Made by a program: the position numbers and the translations under genes
Shown: positions 26,782 to 35,761 of the stretch, piece by piece
How positions within the stretch are numbered: the stretch's first letter is position 1
Layout: each line of letters begins with the position of its first letter
From: Bosea sp. 29B
Lineage (GTDB): Bacteria; Pseudomonadota; Alphaproteobacteria; Rhizobiales; Beijerinckiaceae
DNA length: 64,000 bases
Direction: 5' to 3'
Assembly (NCBI RefSeq): GCF_902506165.1
Contig: NZ_LR733817.1
Coordinates: 6,203,978-6,267,977, forward strand
The notes under the pieces: model-generated
Databases searched by the model: none
The model's input: only the letters and a program-made list of their open reading frames with translations
What the model was told of the DNA's origin: nothing

Positions 26782-27537
26782 ATGAACATCAGCGGCAACA
26801 CCATCCTCATCACCGGCGGCGGCTCTGGCATTGGCCGGGCACTGGCCGAGGCCCTGCACAAGGCCGGCAACCAGGTCGTCATCGCCGGCCGGCGCGAGGC
26901 GCTGCTTCACGAGGTGACCTCAGCCAATCCGGGCATGGAAGCGCTCCTGCTCGACATCCAGGACAAGGACGATGTCGCGGCCTTCGCCAGGCAGGCGGTC
27001 GAGAGCTTCCCGGCGCTCAACGTCGTCATCCACAATGCCGGCATCATGCGCAGCGAGGCGGTCACGGCCGGCGATTTCCTTGATACCGCCGAGGATACGA
27101 TCGCGACCAACCTGCTCGGCCCGATCCGGCTCACCGCTGCCCTGCTGCCGCATCTCCTGAAGCGGCCGCACGCAGCGATCCTCACCGTCTCCTCCGGGCT
27201 CGCTTTCGTGCCGCTGGCGACGACACCGACCTACAGCGCGACCAAAGCCGCGATCCACTCATGGTCGATGGCGCTGCGCGAACAGCTCAAGTCGACCCCG
27301 GTCGAGGTGATCGAGATCGCCCCGCCTTACGTTCAGACAGAGCTGCTTGGCCCGCAGCAGGCGGTCGATCCTGCAGCAATGCCGTTGGCCGAGTTCACCA
27401 GCGAGGTCATGGCGCTGCTCGCAAGCGCCCCGGCCTCGGGCGAGATCATCGTCGAACGCTGCAAGCCCCTGCGCTTCGCCGCCGAGAACGGCCAGGTCGC
27501 CGCGATCTTCGCCCAGCTCAACGCGCAGCACGGCTGA
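26782..27537 (+). CDS. SDR family oxidoreductase (DltE-like)
   Basis: A 251-residue short-chain dehydrogenase/reductase. The nucleotide-binding motif is TGGGSGIGRALA (residues 11-22), NAG is near residue 84, and the catalytic S-YxxxK is visible as TVSSG...YSATKAA (Tyr and Lys near residues 152 and 156). GRREALL after strand 2 suggests NADP(H) preference. The C-terminal IIVERCKPLRFAAENG fits the DltE-like subgroup. The substrate is unknown. The divergent HxlR gene suggests control by a reactive or quinone-type signal, as in known hxlR-oxidoreductase pairs (inference). Confidence 0.87.
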   Translation: MNISGNTILITGGGSGIGRALAEALHKAGNQVVIAGRREALLHEVTSANPGMEALLLDIQDKDDVAAFARQAVESFPALNVVIHNAGIMRSEAVTAGDFLDTAEDTIATNLLGPIRLTAALLPHLLKRPHAAILTVSSGLAFVPLATTPTYSATKAAIHSWSMALREQLKSTPVEVIEIAPPYVQTELLGPQQAVDPAAMPLAEFTSEVMALLASAPASGEIIVERCKPLRFAAENGQVAAIFAQLNAQHG

Positions 27538-27544
27538 CACCTGC

Positions 27545-27633
27545 CGTCATTGCGAGCGTAAGCGAAGCAATCCAGGAGGCGTAGAGCTCTGTCGCCACTG
27601 GATTGCTTCGTCGCTGCGCTCCTCGCAATGACG
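27545..27633. repeat. Palindromic repeat between SDR gene and prmA
   Basis: Perfect 12-bp outer arms CGTCATTGCGAG / CTCGCAATGACG, with inner complementary AGCGAAGCAATCCAG / CTGGATTGCTTCG. Matches a repeat type found between genes in many proteobacteria (from memory). Confidence 0.8.
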
Positions 27634-27682
27634 ACCGACGCTACCGAATGACAAGCGGCCCCGCCCCTGCTAAGCCGCGCCC

Positions 27683-28630
27683 ATGCGCGAAGGCCTCCTC
27701 CCATCGACGGTCGCGACCGTCCTCGAACTCGAAACCAGCGGCGACAAGGCGCGTGCCTTGACCGAGCTCCTGGGCGAGGTCTTCGACCCGACCGAGACAG
27801 CCGTCTCCGCCTTCGAGGTCGAGAGCGGCGTCACCACCCTGTCGCTGAACGCGCCCTGGAAGGTCGAGATCTATTTCGCGACGCATCCGGACGAAGAGGC
27901 CGTGCGCGACATGCTGCGCCCGATCGTCGGCGACGGCATCGATGCAACGCCCTTCACCACGGTCAATCAGAAGGATTGGGTCGCGGCCAGCCTCGAAGGC
28001 CTGCAGCCGGTGCGCGCCGGCCGGGTTCTCGTCCACGGCTCGCATGATCGCGACGCGGTCAAGGTCAACGACGTCGCCATCGAGATCGCGGCGGCGCTCG
28101 CCTTCGGCACCGGCCATCACGGCACCACCGCCGGCTGCCTGCTGGCGCTCGACGCCGAATTGAAGAAGCGTCGGCCGCGCAATGCCATCGATGTCGGCAC
28201 CGGCACCGGCATCCTGGCGCTCGCGCTCGCAAAGCAGGTCAAACGCAAGGTCGTCGCCGGCGACATCGACGCGATCGCGATCGAGGTCTCCGCCCGCAAT
28301 GCCAGGATCAATCACGCGCCACAGGCGCTCGACCTCTACGTCGCGCCAGGCCTTCGCCATGCCAAGGCGGACAGGCCGCGTCATTTCGACCTGATCTTCG
28401 CCAATATCCTCGCCGGCCCGCTCCGCAAGCTCGCGCCTGCGATCGCCCGCGCCCTCTCCGACGACGGCGCGGTGATCCTCTCAGGGCTGCTGGAGATGGA
28501 CGTCGCCGGCGTGGTCTCGGCCTATCGCCATCAGGGGCTGGCGCTGGCCAAGCGCTCCTCGCGCGAGGGCTGGGCAACGCTGGTCATGAAAAGAGGCGGC
28601 GCAGCCGCCAGGCCGCGCCGCCTCTACTAG
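27683..28630 (+). CDS. prmA: Ribosomal protein L11 methyltransferase
   Basis: A 315-residue SAM-dependent methyltransferase that trimethylates lysines and the N-terminus of ribosomal protein L11. The N-terminal substrate-recognition domain covers residues 1-120. Then come the signature AFGTGHHGTTAGCLLAL (about residues 140-156), the SAM motif DVGTGTGILALAL, and NILAGPLRKLAPAI near residue 240. The ATG at 27683 is the first plausible start after the repeat. Followed by convergent small genes. Confidence 0.93.
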   Translation: MREGLLPSTVATVLELETSGDKARALTELLGEVFDPTETAVSAFEVESGVTTLSLNAPWKVEIYFATHPDEEAVRDMLRPIVGDGIDATPFTTVNQKDWVAASLEGLQPVRAGRVLVHGSHDRDAVKVNDVAIEIAAALAFGTGHHGTTAGCLLALDAELKKRRPRNAIDVGTGTGILALALAKQVKRKVVAGDIDAIAIEVSARNARINHAPQALDLYVAPGLRHAKADRPRHFDLIFANILAGPLRKLAPAIARALSDDGAVILSGLLEMDVAGVVSAYRHQGLALAKRSSREGWATLVMKRGGAAARPRRLY

Positions 28631-28791
28631 GCCTACTGCTTCACACCAACGGCGTGCAGGGATTCGTCGTCAGGCCGAGTCGACTGGCGCGGCACGCGAG
28701 AACCGAGGCGGAGCGGACATCAGTCCGTGAGCATCGGAAGCGCAGGACGTCGCGTCAGGCGGCCGGCACGGCGGCGAGGCCCGCCGCCGGC
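28631..28791. other. Intergenic region between prmA and small leftward genes
   Basis: No gene supported. It holds a GGCGGC-GAGGCCC-GCCGCC hairpin near 28770-28790 that may end the leftward transcript. Confidence 0.4.
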
Positions 28792-28920
28792 TCAGAAGCC
28801 GAGATGGCCGTACTTCCCTTCGGCTTCCGCCTGCATTGCGCGGGCGTCGTGCCAGACCGCGGCCGCGAACTTGGCGGCGTCGACGATCGAGTCATAGGCA
28901 TGCTTGACGATGGCGATCAT
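28792..28920 (-). CDS. 42-residue hypothetical protein
   Basis: ATG at 28920 with AAGGAACC about 8 bases upstream. It encodes 42 residues: an amphipathic helical start (IAIVKHAYDSIVDAAKFAAAVWHDARAMQ) and a short acidic end. It lies 59 bases after the 81-residue gene on the same strand, so both probably form one operon. I do not recognise the family; similar short proteins occur beside DUF1127-type genes in rhizobia (uncertain memory). Confidence 0.6.
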   Translation of the reverse strand: MIAIVKHAYDSIVDAAKFAAAVWHDARAMQAEAEGKYGHLGF

Positions 28921-28979
28921 GGTCTTGGTTCCTTCGTTTGAAGCGCGCGGCGCGGTTCGCGGCCAGCGGCGCTTGACGG

Positions 28980-29225
28980 TCAGCGGTTGAAAGGCAGCTC
29001 GGCGTCGCTTTTCAGCGTCGTCGCCGGGAAACCGCCGAGCACCAGCTCGCTCTCGCGCACCAGGTAGCTATGGGCGCGCAGCTCACGCAGGGCCGAACGG
29101 CGGCGGCTCTCGATCATCGCGGCATAAAGGCGCTGCCAGAAGCCTTGGCCAGCAGTCTTGGTTTCCGTCGCCTCGGCGCGGGTCGCGGCCGGAAGGACGT
29201 CGGTGGAATTCAGCACATAGGTCAT
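28980..29225 (-). CDS. 81-residue DUF1127-like small protein
   Basis: ATG at 29225 preceded by GGAGAGACCCT. The second half (FWQRLYAAMIESRRRSALRELRAHSYLVRESEL) has the Arg-rich RRRxALRELRxH pattern of DUF1127/YjiS-like proteins, which are small RNA-binding or stress-linked proteins in alphaproteobacteria. The C-terminal FPATTLKSDAELPF is outside that pattern. A longer frame to 29354 runs through the promoter region and is rejected. Followed by the 42-residue gene. Confidence 0.65.
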   Translation of the reverse strand: MTYVLNSTDVLPAATRAEATETKTAGQGFWQRLYAAMIESRRRSALRELRAHSYLVRESELVLGGFPATTLKSDAELPFNR

Positions 29226-29530
29226 AGGGTCTCTCCTCGAGATCACGAAGGACAGTCCCGGTCGCTTCCTCGTTCTCTTTATGCGACTAAAGTGGGCCGT
29301 CTTCGCACTTGCGAGAAGATATGTTCGCATATGCACAACATGCAAAAAACGCATGACGGAAAAAGAAATCCGTTAACGACTGCGCAAGTCGCATAACCAA
29401 GTGGCAGATCGCCCAAATGCGAGCCAGCGCGCGCCTGCTGCGAAAGCAGAGGCGAAACCGCAGTTTTGCACTGGCCTTTCCCGCGCGCGGAGGCGAGTGT
29501 GGCCGCAAATCCTGCCTTGCCGAGCCTGAC
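29226..29530. promoter_or_regulatory. AT-rich divergent promoter region with palindromes
   Basis: This 305-bp region has clearly lower GC than its surroundings between about 29270 and 29400. It contains CGCATATGC near 29334, an ACATGC/GCATG cluster, and ATGCGACT (29282) matched by AGTCGCAT (near 29386) in inverted orientation. It must drive the small-protein operon leftward and the aminopeptidase gene rightward. Confidence 0.5.
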
Positions 29531-31363
29531 ATGACCGATTCCCGCGCCACTTGCCGCTTCCAGTCCTTCTCCGAGCCGAGCGATCCGTCGCAGGTCGCGC
29601 CGCGCGTCGCGGCCTTGCGCGCCGCTTTGGCCAAACAGGGCCTCGACGGCTTCATCGTCCCCCGCGCCGACGAGCACCAGGGCGAGTACGTCCCTGCGCA
29701 TATGGCGCGCCTCGCCTGGCTGACCGGTTTCACCGGCTCGGCCGGCCATGCTGTCGTGCTCGCCGACAAGGCGGCGCTGATCGTCGATGGCCGCTACACC
29801 ATCCAGTCCGCCGCGCAGACCGACACCAGCGTCGTGACGCCGACAAAGATGGAAGAGACCCCGCTCGACAAATGGGTCGAGATCAATCTGCCGGCCGGCG
29901 GCAAGCTCGGCTACGATCCCTGGCTCCACACCGTCGATGGCGTCGCCAAGCTGGAGAAGGCGGTCTCGGTGGCCGGTGGCATGCTCGTGCCGGTGACGCC
30001 GAACCCGATCGACGCGCTCTGGAGCGACCGCCCGGCCCCGCCGACCGCTCCGGTCAAGGCGCATCCGGCCGCCTATGCCGGCGAAAGCAGCGCCGACAAG
30101 CTCGCTCGCATCCAGCAGGAGCTCGCCAAGGCCAAGGTCGACGCGCTCGTCCTCTCCGATCCGCATGCGCTGGCCTGGACCTTCAACATCCGCGGCGGCG
30201 ATGTCGAGCACACGCCGCTGCCACTCGGCTACGCCATTGTGCCGCGCGAGGGCCGGCCGACCGTCTTCCTCGCCCCGGAGAAGATCACCAACGAGGCCGG
30301 CGACGCCATCGGCGCACTCGGCGAGATCGCCCCGCCCCAGGCACTGGAGCAGCAGCTCACGGCACTCGGCGCCGCCAAGGCCAAGGTCCGGCTCGATTCA
30401 ACCACGGCGGCCTCGGCGCTGGCCACGCTGATCCGCGATGCCGGCGGCACGCCCGAAGCCGGCACCGACCCGATCGCGCTGATGAAGGCGAAGAAGAATG
30501 CAGCCGAGCTCGACGGCAGCCGCCGGGCGCACCTGCGCGACGGCGCGGCGATCGTCCGCTTCCTGTCCTGGCTGGCGCGCGAGGCGCCCAAGGGCGGCCT
30601 GACCGAGATCGACGCTGTCGCGGCGCTGGAAGCCGAGCGGCTGAAGACCGGCGAACTGCGCGACGTCTCCTTCACGACCATCGCCGGCGCCGGCCCCAAT
30701 GCGGCGCTGCCTCATTATCGCGTCACCGAGTCGAGCAACCGCAGGATCGAGCCGGGCATCTTCCTAGTCGATTCCGGCGGGCAGTACGAGGACGGCACCA
30801 CCGACATCACCCGCACCATGGCGGTTGGCGAGCCCAGTGCCGAGATGCGCGACCGCTATACCCGCGTGCTCAAGGGCCATCTCGCCATCTCGCGCGCGGT
30901 CTTCCCGAAAGGGACGTCGGGCGCCCAGCTCGACGCCTTCGCCCGCGCCCCGCTCTGGCAGGCCGGGCTCGACTTCGACCACGGCACCGGCCACGGCGTC
31001 GGCAGCTATCTCTCGGTCCACGAAGGGCCGCAGCGCCTGTCCAAGCTCGGCACCACCCCGCTCGAACCCGGCATGATCCTCTCGAACGAGCCCGGCTACT
31101 ACAAGGAAGGCGCCTACGGCATCCGCATCGAGAACCTGATCATCGTCGAGGAGCGCCAGATCCCCGGCGGCGACCGCACCATGTACGGCTTCGAGACAGT
31201 GACCTGGTGCCCCTATGAGCGCGCGCTGATCGACCTCTCGCTGCTCGACGAGGGCGAACTCGCCTGGATCAACGCCTATCATGCTGAGGTCTGGAGCAAC
31301 CTCGCGCCGTTGGTCGAAGGCGAGGCGAAGGCCTGGCTGGAGCAGGCGTGTTTGCCGTTGTAA
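29531..31363 (+). CDS. Aminopeptidase P family protein (Xaa-Pro aminopeptidase)
   Basis: A 610-residue M24B metallopeptidase that removes N-terminal residues before proline. Two creatinase-like N-terminal domains (residues 20-300) precede the pita-bread catalytic domain. Metal ligands visible: the two Asp in VDSGGQYEDGTTDITRT, His in FDHGTGHGVG, Glu in SNEPGYY and Glu in IRIENL. The length matches the long eukaryote-like form common in alphaproteobacteria. The ATG at 29531 starts the conserved region; the frame opens at 29417. Cytoplasmic. Confidence 0.92.
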   Translation: MTDSRATCRFQSFSEPSDPSQVAPRVAALRAALAKQGLDGFIVPRADEHQGEYVPAHMARLAWLTGFTGSAGHAVVLADKAALIVDGRYTIQSAAQTDTSVVTPTKMEETPLDKWVEINLPAGGKLGYDPWLHTVDGVAKLEKAVSVAGGMLVPVTPNPIDALWSDRPAPPTAPVKAHPAAYAGESSADKLARIQQELAKAKVDALVLSDPHALAWTFNIRGGDVEHTPLPLGYAIVPREGRPTVFLAPEKITNEAGDAIGALGEIAPPQALEQQLTALGAAKAKVRLDSTTAASALATLIRDAGGTPEAGTDPIALMKAKKNAAELDGSRRAHLRDGAAIVRFLSWLAREAPKGGLTEIDAVAALEAERLKTGELRDVSFTTIAGAGPNAALPHYRVTESSNRRIEPGIFLVDSGGQYEDGTTDITRTMAVGEPSAEMRDRYTRVLKGHLAISRAVFPKGTSGAQLDAFARAPLWQAGLDFDHGTGHGVGSYLSVHEGPQRLSKLGTTPLEPGMILSNEPGYYKEGAYGIRIENLIIVEERQIPGGDRTMYGFETVTWCPYERALIDLSLLDEGELAWINAYHAEVWSNLAPLVEGEAKAWLEQACLPL

Positions 31364-31373
31364 CGGTTTGCTC

Positions 31374-31512
31374 CCTTCTCCCCTCGGGGGAGAAGGTCCC
31401 GGCAGGGGGATGAGGGCGATTCGACCGGGTGAGAGACGACGACAGGCTGAGCCTGGCCTTCCCTCATCCGTCAGCGCTCCGCGCTGCCACCTTCTCCCCC
31501 GAGGGGAGAAGG
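31374..31512. repeat. Inverted CCTTCTCCCC repeat pair between convergent genes
   Basis: The left arm (31374-31418) begins CCTTCTCCCCTCGGGGGAGA and ends GATGAGGG. The right arm (31461-31512) is its inverse, with CCCTCATCCGTCAGCGCT and CCCCGAGGGGAGAAGG. The arms are the same family as those around the DUF559 gene at 59.6-60.1 kb, but here only 42 bp separate them. Likely a two-way terminator for the aminopeptidase and cysteine-synthase genes. Confidence 0.8.
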
Positions 31513-31521
31513 AAGGGCCCG

Positions 31522-32484
31522 TCACCCCCACAAATCAGTCGACAGATACTTCAGCCCGGAATCGCAGACGATGACCGCAATCGTCTTCCCCACCTCGCGT
31601 CCGCGCAGCAGCTGAACCGCCGCCGCGACATTCGCCCCGGCCGAGAACCCGCCGAAAATCCCCTCAAGCCGCGCCAGCAGGCGCGTCGTCTCGCGCGCCT
31701 CTTCGCCGGTGACCTGCAGATAGCCATCCGCCGGCACATCCTTGAGGAAAGCGAGATCGGCCATCGCGTAGCCACCGCCCTGGATCGGATGATCAGGCCG
31801 GGTCACCGCCTCGCCCGCTGCGGCTGCAGCCCCGGCCGGCTCGACCACATAGCAGCGCACAGCCGGGCTGCGCTCCTTCAGCGCCCTGGTCACTCCGACA
31901 TAGCTGCCGCCCGAGCCGATGAAATCGACGAAGGCGTCGATCGTCCCGCCGCTCTGCTCCCAGAGTTCCGGGCCGGTCGTCTGGTAATGCGCCAGCCAGT
32001 TGCCGTCGCGGTTGAACTGGTCGGCGCGGAAGGCGCCGCGCTCCCTTGTGATCCGCTTCGCCTCGTGGTCGACGAGTTCGAGATCGCCGCCCGAGACCTG
32101 CCCCGGCACCGAGCCGGGTAGCTGGTCGACCAGCACGACCTCGGCCCCGAGCGCTCGCATCATCCGGGCGCGCTCTTCCGAATTGCCCTTCGACATCACG
32201 GCGATGAAGGGGTAGCCCCTGATCCCGCAGACGATCGCCAGGCCGGTGCCCATATTGCCGGAGGTGAGCTCGACCACGGTCTGGCCGGGCTTCAGCGCGC
32301 CCGACGCTTCCGCCTCCTCGATGATGCCGAGCGCGGCCCGGTCCTTCTTCGAGAAGCCGGGATTGAGATAGTCGAGCTTGGCGAGGATGGGCCCGCTCAC
32401 GCCGAGATGCCGCGTCAGGCGGTCGAGCCGGACGAGCGGCGTGTCGCCGATCGCCTCGACGACGGAATCCATCACTGGGCGCAT
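31522..32484 (-). CDS. PLP-dependent cysteine synthase family protein
   Basis: A 320-residue fold-type II PLP enzyme related to CysK/CysM and cystathionine beta-synthase. The PLP lysine lies in NPGFSKKDRAALG near residue 43, the substrate loop is TSGNMGTGLA (usually TSGNTG), and the C-terminal PLP-phosphate/serine site is VCDSGLKYL. Substituted loops make the exact substrate uncertain; O-acetylserine sulfhydrylase is the default. ATG at 32484 with GGGAGGA upstream. Last gene of an araC-azlC-azlD-cys-like operon, 20 nt after azlD. Confidence 0.82.
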   Translation of the reverse strand: MRPVMDSVVEAIGDTPLVRLDRLTRHLGVSGPILAKLDYLNPGFSKKDRAALGIIEEAEASGALKPGQTVVELTSGNMGTGLAIVCGIRGYPFIAVMSKGNSEERARMMRALGAEVVLVDQLPGSVPGQVSGGDLELVDHEAKRITRERGAFRADQFNRDGNWLAHYQTTGPELWEQSGGTIDAFVDFIGSGGSYVGVTRALKERSPAVRCYVVEPAGAAAAAGEAVTRPDHPIQGGGYAMADLAFLKDVPADGYLQVTGEEARETTRLLARLEGIFGGFSAGANVAAAVQLLRGREVGKTIAVIVCDSGLKYLSTDLWG

Positions 32485-32504
32485 GCGTGTCCTCCCGGCC
32501 GGCT

Positions 32505-32804
32505 TCAGGCCACCATGCGCAAGGCAACCACGGTCGCGACGCCGACGGCAACCACGCCGAGCAGCGGCAACCGCGTCGCAGCCAGCCCACACACCAATGC
32601 TGCGACCGTCTCGGGCCAGCCGGTCGCCAATGCACTCGGCGCGATCACCGCGATCAGCACGGCCGGTGGGATCGCGTCGAAGGCCGCCTGCGCCCGCGGC
32701 GACAGGTTGAGCCGACCGACGAGGGCGAGACCGGCGATGCGGGTGAGATAGGTCACCAGCGCCATGCCGAGGAAAGCGGCGAGGTTGATCGGATCGAGTG
32801 TCAT
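32505..32804 (-). CDS. azlD: AzlD family branched-chain amino acid exporter subunit
   Basis: A 99-residue membrane protein with three or four helices (AAFLGMALVTYLTRIAGLALVG at the start, ending in VVAVGVATVVALRMVA). AzlD works with AzlC to export branched-chain amino acids or their analogues. The start overlaps the azlC stop (ATGA). Normal family length. Confidence 0.9.
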   Translation of the reverse strand: MTLDPINLAAFLGMALVTYLTRIAGLALVGRLNLSPRAQAAFDAIPPAVLIAVIAPSALATGWPETVAALVCGLAATRLPLLGVVAVGVATVVALRMVA

Positions 32805-33511
32805 TCGGCCAGGCTTTCGACGGGTTTCTCGGCGAGATCGCCCGCGGCGATCCAGGCGGCGGCGAGGCCGCAGAGTGCGCCCGCCAGCACATGCCAGGGC
32901 GGCCCGGCGAGCTTGTAGGCCAGTGCCGAGGCGATGCCTGCAGCCGCCACCGTCCAAGCGGTGACACGTCCTTTCCAGAAGGCAGCAGTCAGCGCGATGA
33001 ACAGCGCGGTGAAGGCGAAATCGGCGCCGTAGCGCTTGGGGTCGCCGAGCGCGGCGCCGATGATCGCGCCGGTAGTCGAGGTCGTCAGCCAGCCGAGCAC
33101 GAAGGGCACGACCATGGCGAACCAGTAGGCCGGCGTGACCGGATGGCTGCGCGCCCGCTTCTCGGCCAGCGCCCAGTTCTCGTCGGCCATGTAATAGAGC
33201 CCGCCGAAAATCTGCGCGTTGGAGAAGCCCTTGAGCTTCGGGGCGATCGAGGCGCTCATCAGGATGTGACGGGCATTGATCAACGCCGTCGAGAACACCA
33301 GCGCGAAGATCGGCGCCGGGCTCGTCCAGAGCTCGACCGCGGCGAATTGCGCTCCGCCGGCGAAGACGAGCACGCTCATCAGGAAGACCTCGAACGGCGA
33401 GAGGCCCTTGCCGGCAGCGAGCGCGCCGAAGAGCAGGCCAATCGGCACCGCCGCCAGCGCCGCCGGCCAGATGTCATTGAGCCCTGCACGGGCTTCGTCT
33501 TTCCAGGACAT
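32801..33511 (-). CDS. azlC: AzlC family branched-chain amino acid exporter subunit
   Basis: A 236-residue inner-membrane protein with the AzlC core: VPIGLLFGALAAGKGLSPFEVFLMSVLVFAGGAQFAAVELW, STALINARHILMSASIAP and DENWALA. It forms the exporter with the coupled AzlD. Its gene lies 17 bases after an AraC-type regulator on the same strand, which suggests control by that regulator. Confidence 0.92.
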   Translation of the reverse strand: MSWKDEARAGLNDIWPAALAAVPIGLLFGALAAGKGLSPFEVFLMSVLVFAGGAQFAAVELWTSPAPIFALVFSTALINARHILMSASIAPKLKGFSNAQIFGGLYYMADENWALAEKRARSHPVTPAYWFAMVVPFVLGWLTTSTTGAIIGAALGDPKRYGADFAFTALFIALTAAFWKGRVTAWTVAAAGIASALAYKLAGPPWHVLAGALCGLAAAWIAAGDLAEKPVESLAE

Positions 33512-33528
33512 GGAGTTTCCTGATGTCG

Positions 33529-34392
33529 TCAGCCGTGATGGGCGGCGCGGAAGACGCCCGGCGTCACGCCGAGCCTCGCCTTGAAGGCGCGAGTCAGATG
33601 CGCCTGGTCGCAGAACCCGGTGGCGGCCGCGACCGCGCCGGGGGATTCGCCGCGCCGCAGCCGCTCGCGGGCGCGGCGGACGCGGACATCGACGAGATAG
33701 GCATGCGGCGTCAGCCCGGTCTCGCGCCGGAAGGCCCGGATCAGGTGATGCCGCGGCAGGCCGGAGCGCTGCGTCAGGTCCGCCAGCGACAGGTCCTCGT
33801 CATAGCGCTGCTCGAGCAGCTCTTTCGCCTGCGCGATCGGCCCGCGCTCGCGCCCGACATCGCGGATCGAGAGATCGGCATGGCGCGACAGGCACCAGCC
33901 ATAGGCACGCAGCAGGCCTTCCTCGCCGGCGAGACCGTCGCCGCCCTCCTCCAGCGCGCGATGCGCTTCCGAGAACAGGGCCGAGCCCTCCGGGTCCTGC
34001 ACGGTCGGTTCAGGGAAGAAAGGGGTTCCGATCGTCTCGTCGCCGGTCAGCGAGATCGCGACCTCGCGCATCAGCTCGATCGTTGGATAGGTCATCCGGT
34101 AGCGATAGCCGCCCTCGCTCGGCGCGCCGTCATGGACATCGAGCGGGTGGTTGAAGACGAGATCGCCAGTGCGGGCGAAGAGCGTGCGGCCACGGGCATG
34201 CCAGAGCTCGCAGCCCGACAGGATCGTGCCGACTGCATAGGTCTCATGGGCGTGCGGCGAATAAGTGTGGGTCGAGAACTGCGCCGACAGGCATTCCAGC
34301 CCGGAGAAGCGCGCCGCCGTGAACAGGCGGGCGTGCTCGCCCTCCCGGAGCGGCATCTCCTGCAATGCGTCGCCTTGGCTGATCAGATCCAT
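33529..34392 (-). CDS. AraC family transcriptional regulator (with AzlCD)
   Basis: A 287-residue regulator. The N-terminal AraC-type cupin covers residues 25-160 (FSTHTYSPHAHETYAVGTILSG holds the HxH-like cupin motif). The C-terminal double helix-turn-helix covers residues 185-285 (LSLADLTQRSGLPRHHLIRAFRRETGLTPHAYL, GFCDQAHLTRAFKARLGVTPGVFR). First gene of the azlC-azlD-cysteine synthase-like operon. It probably senses an amino acid or analogue; this is inferred from its neighbours. Confidence 0.88.
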   Translation of the reverse strand: MDLISQGDALQEMPLREGEHARLFTAARFSGLECLSAQFSTHTYSPHAHETYAVGTILSGCELWHARGRTLFARTGDLVFNHPLDVHDGAPSEGGYRYRMTYPTIELMREVAISLTGDETIGTPFFPEPTVQDPEGSALFSEAHRALEEGGDGLAGEEGLLRAYGWCLSRHADLSIRDVGRERGPIAQAKELLEQRYDEDLSLADLTQRSGLPRHHLIRAFRRETGLTPHAYLVDVRVRRARERLRRGESPGAVAAATGFCDQAHLTRAFKARLGVTPGVFRAAHHG

Positions 34393-34477
34393 GGCGCAAG
34401 ATAGAGCGGAACGGCGGCCTCATGTCTTGAAGAAAAGTGATGGCGACGATCACGCGACCGTCGCCATCTGTCAGGAG

Positions 34478-35689
34478 TCAGGGACGCGGCGGCTCCTTGC
34501 CGGCGACGAGCACCAGCAGCGCGCCGGCAAGCGTCGCCACCGCCATGTAGCCGATCGGGCCGAGGCCGCCGACATGGTTGACCAGCAGGCCGCCCAGCAC
34601 CGCGCCGCTGGCGATCGCGACCAGGAAGGCCGCCGTCACGAGCCCGCTCGCCGATTCGGCATGGTCGGCCGCGACGCGCACCATCCAGGTCTGGAAGCCG
34701 ACCGGCGCGAAGCCGAAGGCGAAGCCCCAGAGCGCCACCGTGATCCCCGCCACGATCGGCGAGGCGCCGAACTGGAGCATGACCAGCGCCAGCACGCCGA
34801 TCGCCAGCGCGAACGAGACGATGGCGAGCTTGACGCCGCGCCCCGCCACCGCGCCGCCGGCAAAATTGCCGACGACATTGCCGAGACCGTAGCCGAGCAG
34901 CACGACAGTGATCGCCGTGACGCCGAGCTGCGGCGCATGCTCGAGGAAGGGCCGGATATAGGTGAAACCGGTGAACTGCCCGGAGATAATGACGAGCACC
35001 GAGATCAGCATCAGCCGGATGCTCGGGCGCGAGAGCAGAACTCCCAGCGTGCCCAGCCGCGGCGCCGCCTGCGGCGGCAGGGCCGGCATCGTCGCCAGCA
35101 GCGCCAGCAGGGCGACGCCAGCGAGCGCAGCCGAGAGCCCGAACACCATGCGCCAGCCGATCAGGGAATCGAGATAGGCCCCGAGCGGCCCGCCGCCGAT
35201 GAAGGCGGCCGAGACCCCGGCCGAGATCAGCGCCAGCGCCCGCGGCACCGACTGCGCCGGCACGAGCCGCAGCGTCAGGGCCGGCGCCATCGACCAGAAG
35301 CCGCCGAGCGCAAGGCCGAGCAGGAAGCGCGCCGCCAGCAGCATGACGAAGCCGTTGGCCAGCGCCGTGACCAGGCTCGACAGAGCGAGCAGCGACAGCA
35401 GCGACCAGAGCACCAGGCGCCGGTCGAAGCGGCTGGTGACGATCGGCGTGAAGATCGCCGCGGCGACGCCGACCAGCGAGGTCACTGTGACAGTCTGTCC
35501 GGCGGCGCCGACGCTGATCGAGAGATCGGCGGCGATCGAGGTCAGGACGCTGGCGGGCAGGAATTCGGCACTGACCAGTGCGAATACACCCATGGAGAGG
35601 GCGAAGACCGCCGGCCAGGCGGCCGTGCGCTCTTCGGGCACGATGCCGACAAGTTCGGCATCGGCTGTGGCTGACAAGGAATCCGACAT
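34478..35689 (-). CDS. MFS transporter (AraJ/YdhP-type efflux)
   Basis: A 403-residue, 12-helix major facilitator. The N-terminal LSMGVFALVSAEFLPASVLTSIAADL and ARFLLGLALGGFWSMAPAL segments mark the DHA1 sugar-efflux/AraJ-like group. The substrate is unknown. Divergent from an AraC-type gene 72 bp away, which is the likely regulator. Confidence 0.9.
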   Translation of the reverse strand: MSDSLSATADAELVGIVPEERTAAWPAVFALSMGVFALVSAEFLPASVLTSIAADLSISVGAAGQTVTVTSLVGVAAAIFTPIVTSRFDRRLVLWSLLSLLALSSLVTALANGFVMLLAARFLLGLALGGFWSMAPALTLRLVPAQSVPRALALISAGVSAAFIGGGPLGAYLDSLIGWRMVFGLSAALAGVALLALLATMPALPPQAAPRLGTLGVLLSRPSIRLMLISVLVIISGQFTGFTYIRPFLEHAPQLGVTAITVVLLGYGLGNVVGNFAGGAVAGRGVKLAIVSFALAIGVLALVMLQFGASPIVAGITVALWGFAFGFAPVGFQTWMVRVAADHAESASGLVTAAFLVAIASGAVLGGLLVNHVGGLGPIGYMAVATLAGALLVLVAGKEPPRP

Positions 35690-35761
35690 AGGTCGCTCCA
35701 GGAAGATCGGACACCGGAGTTAGGCGTGACCGCCTGGAGCTTCCATGCTAAAAAACCCGGC

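Noticed and set aside
32485..32967. N-terminal extension of the cysteine-synthase-like gene
   Set aside because: Runs through azlD and into azlC in another frame; a good ribosome site lies at 32484.
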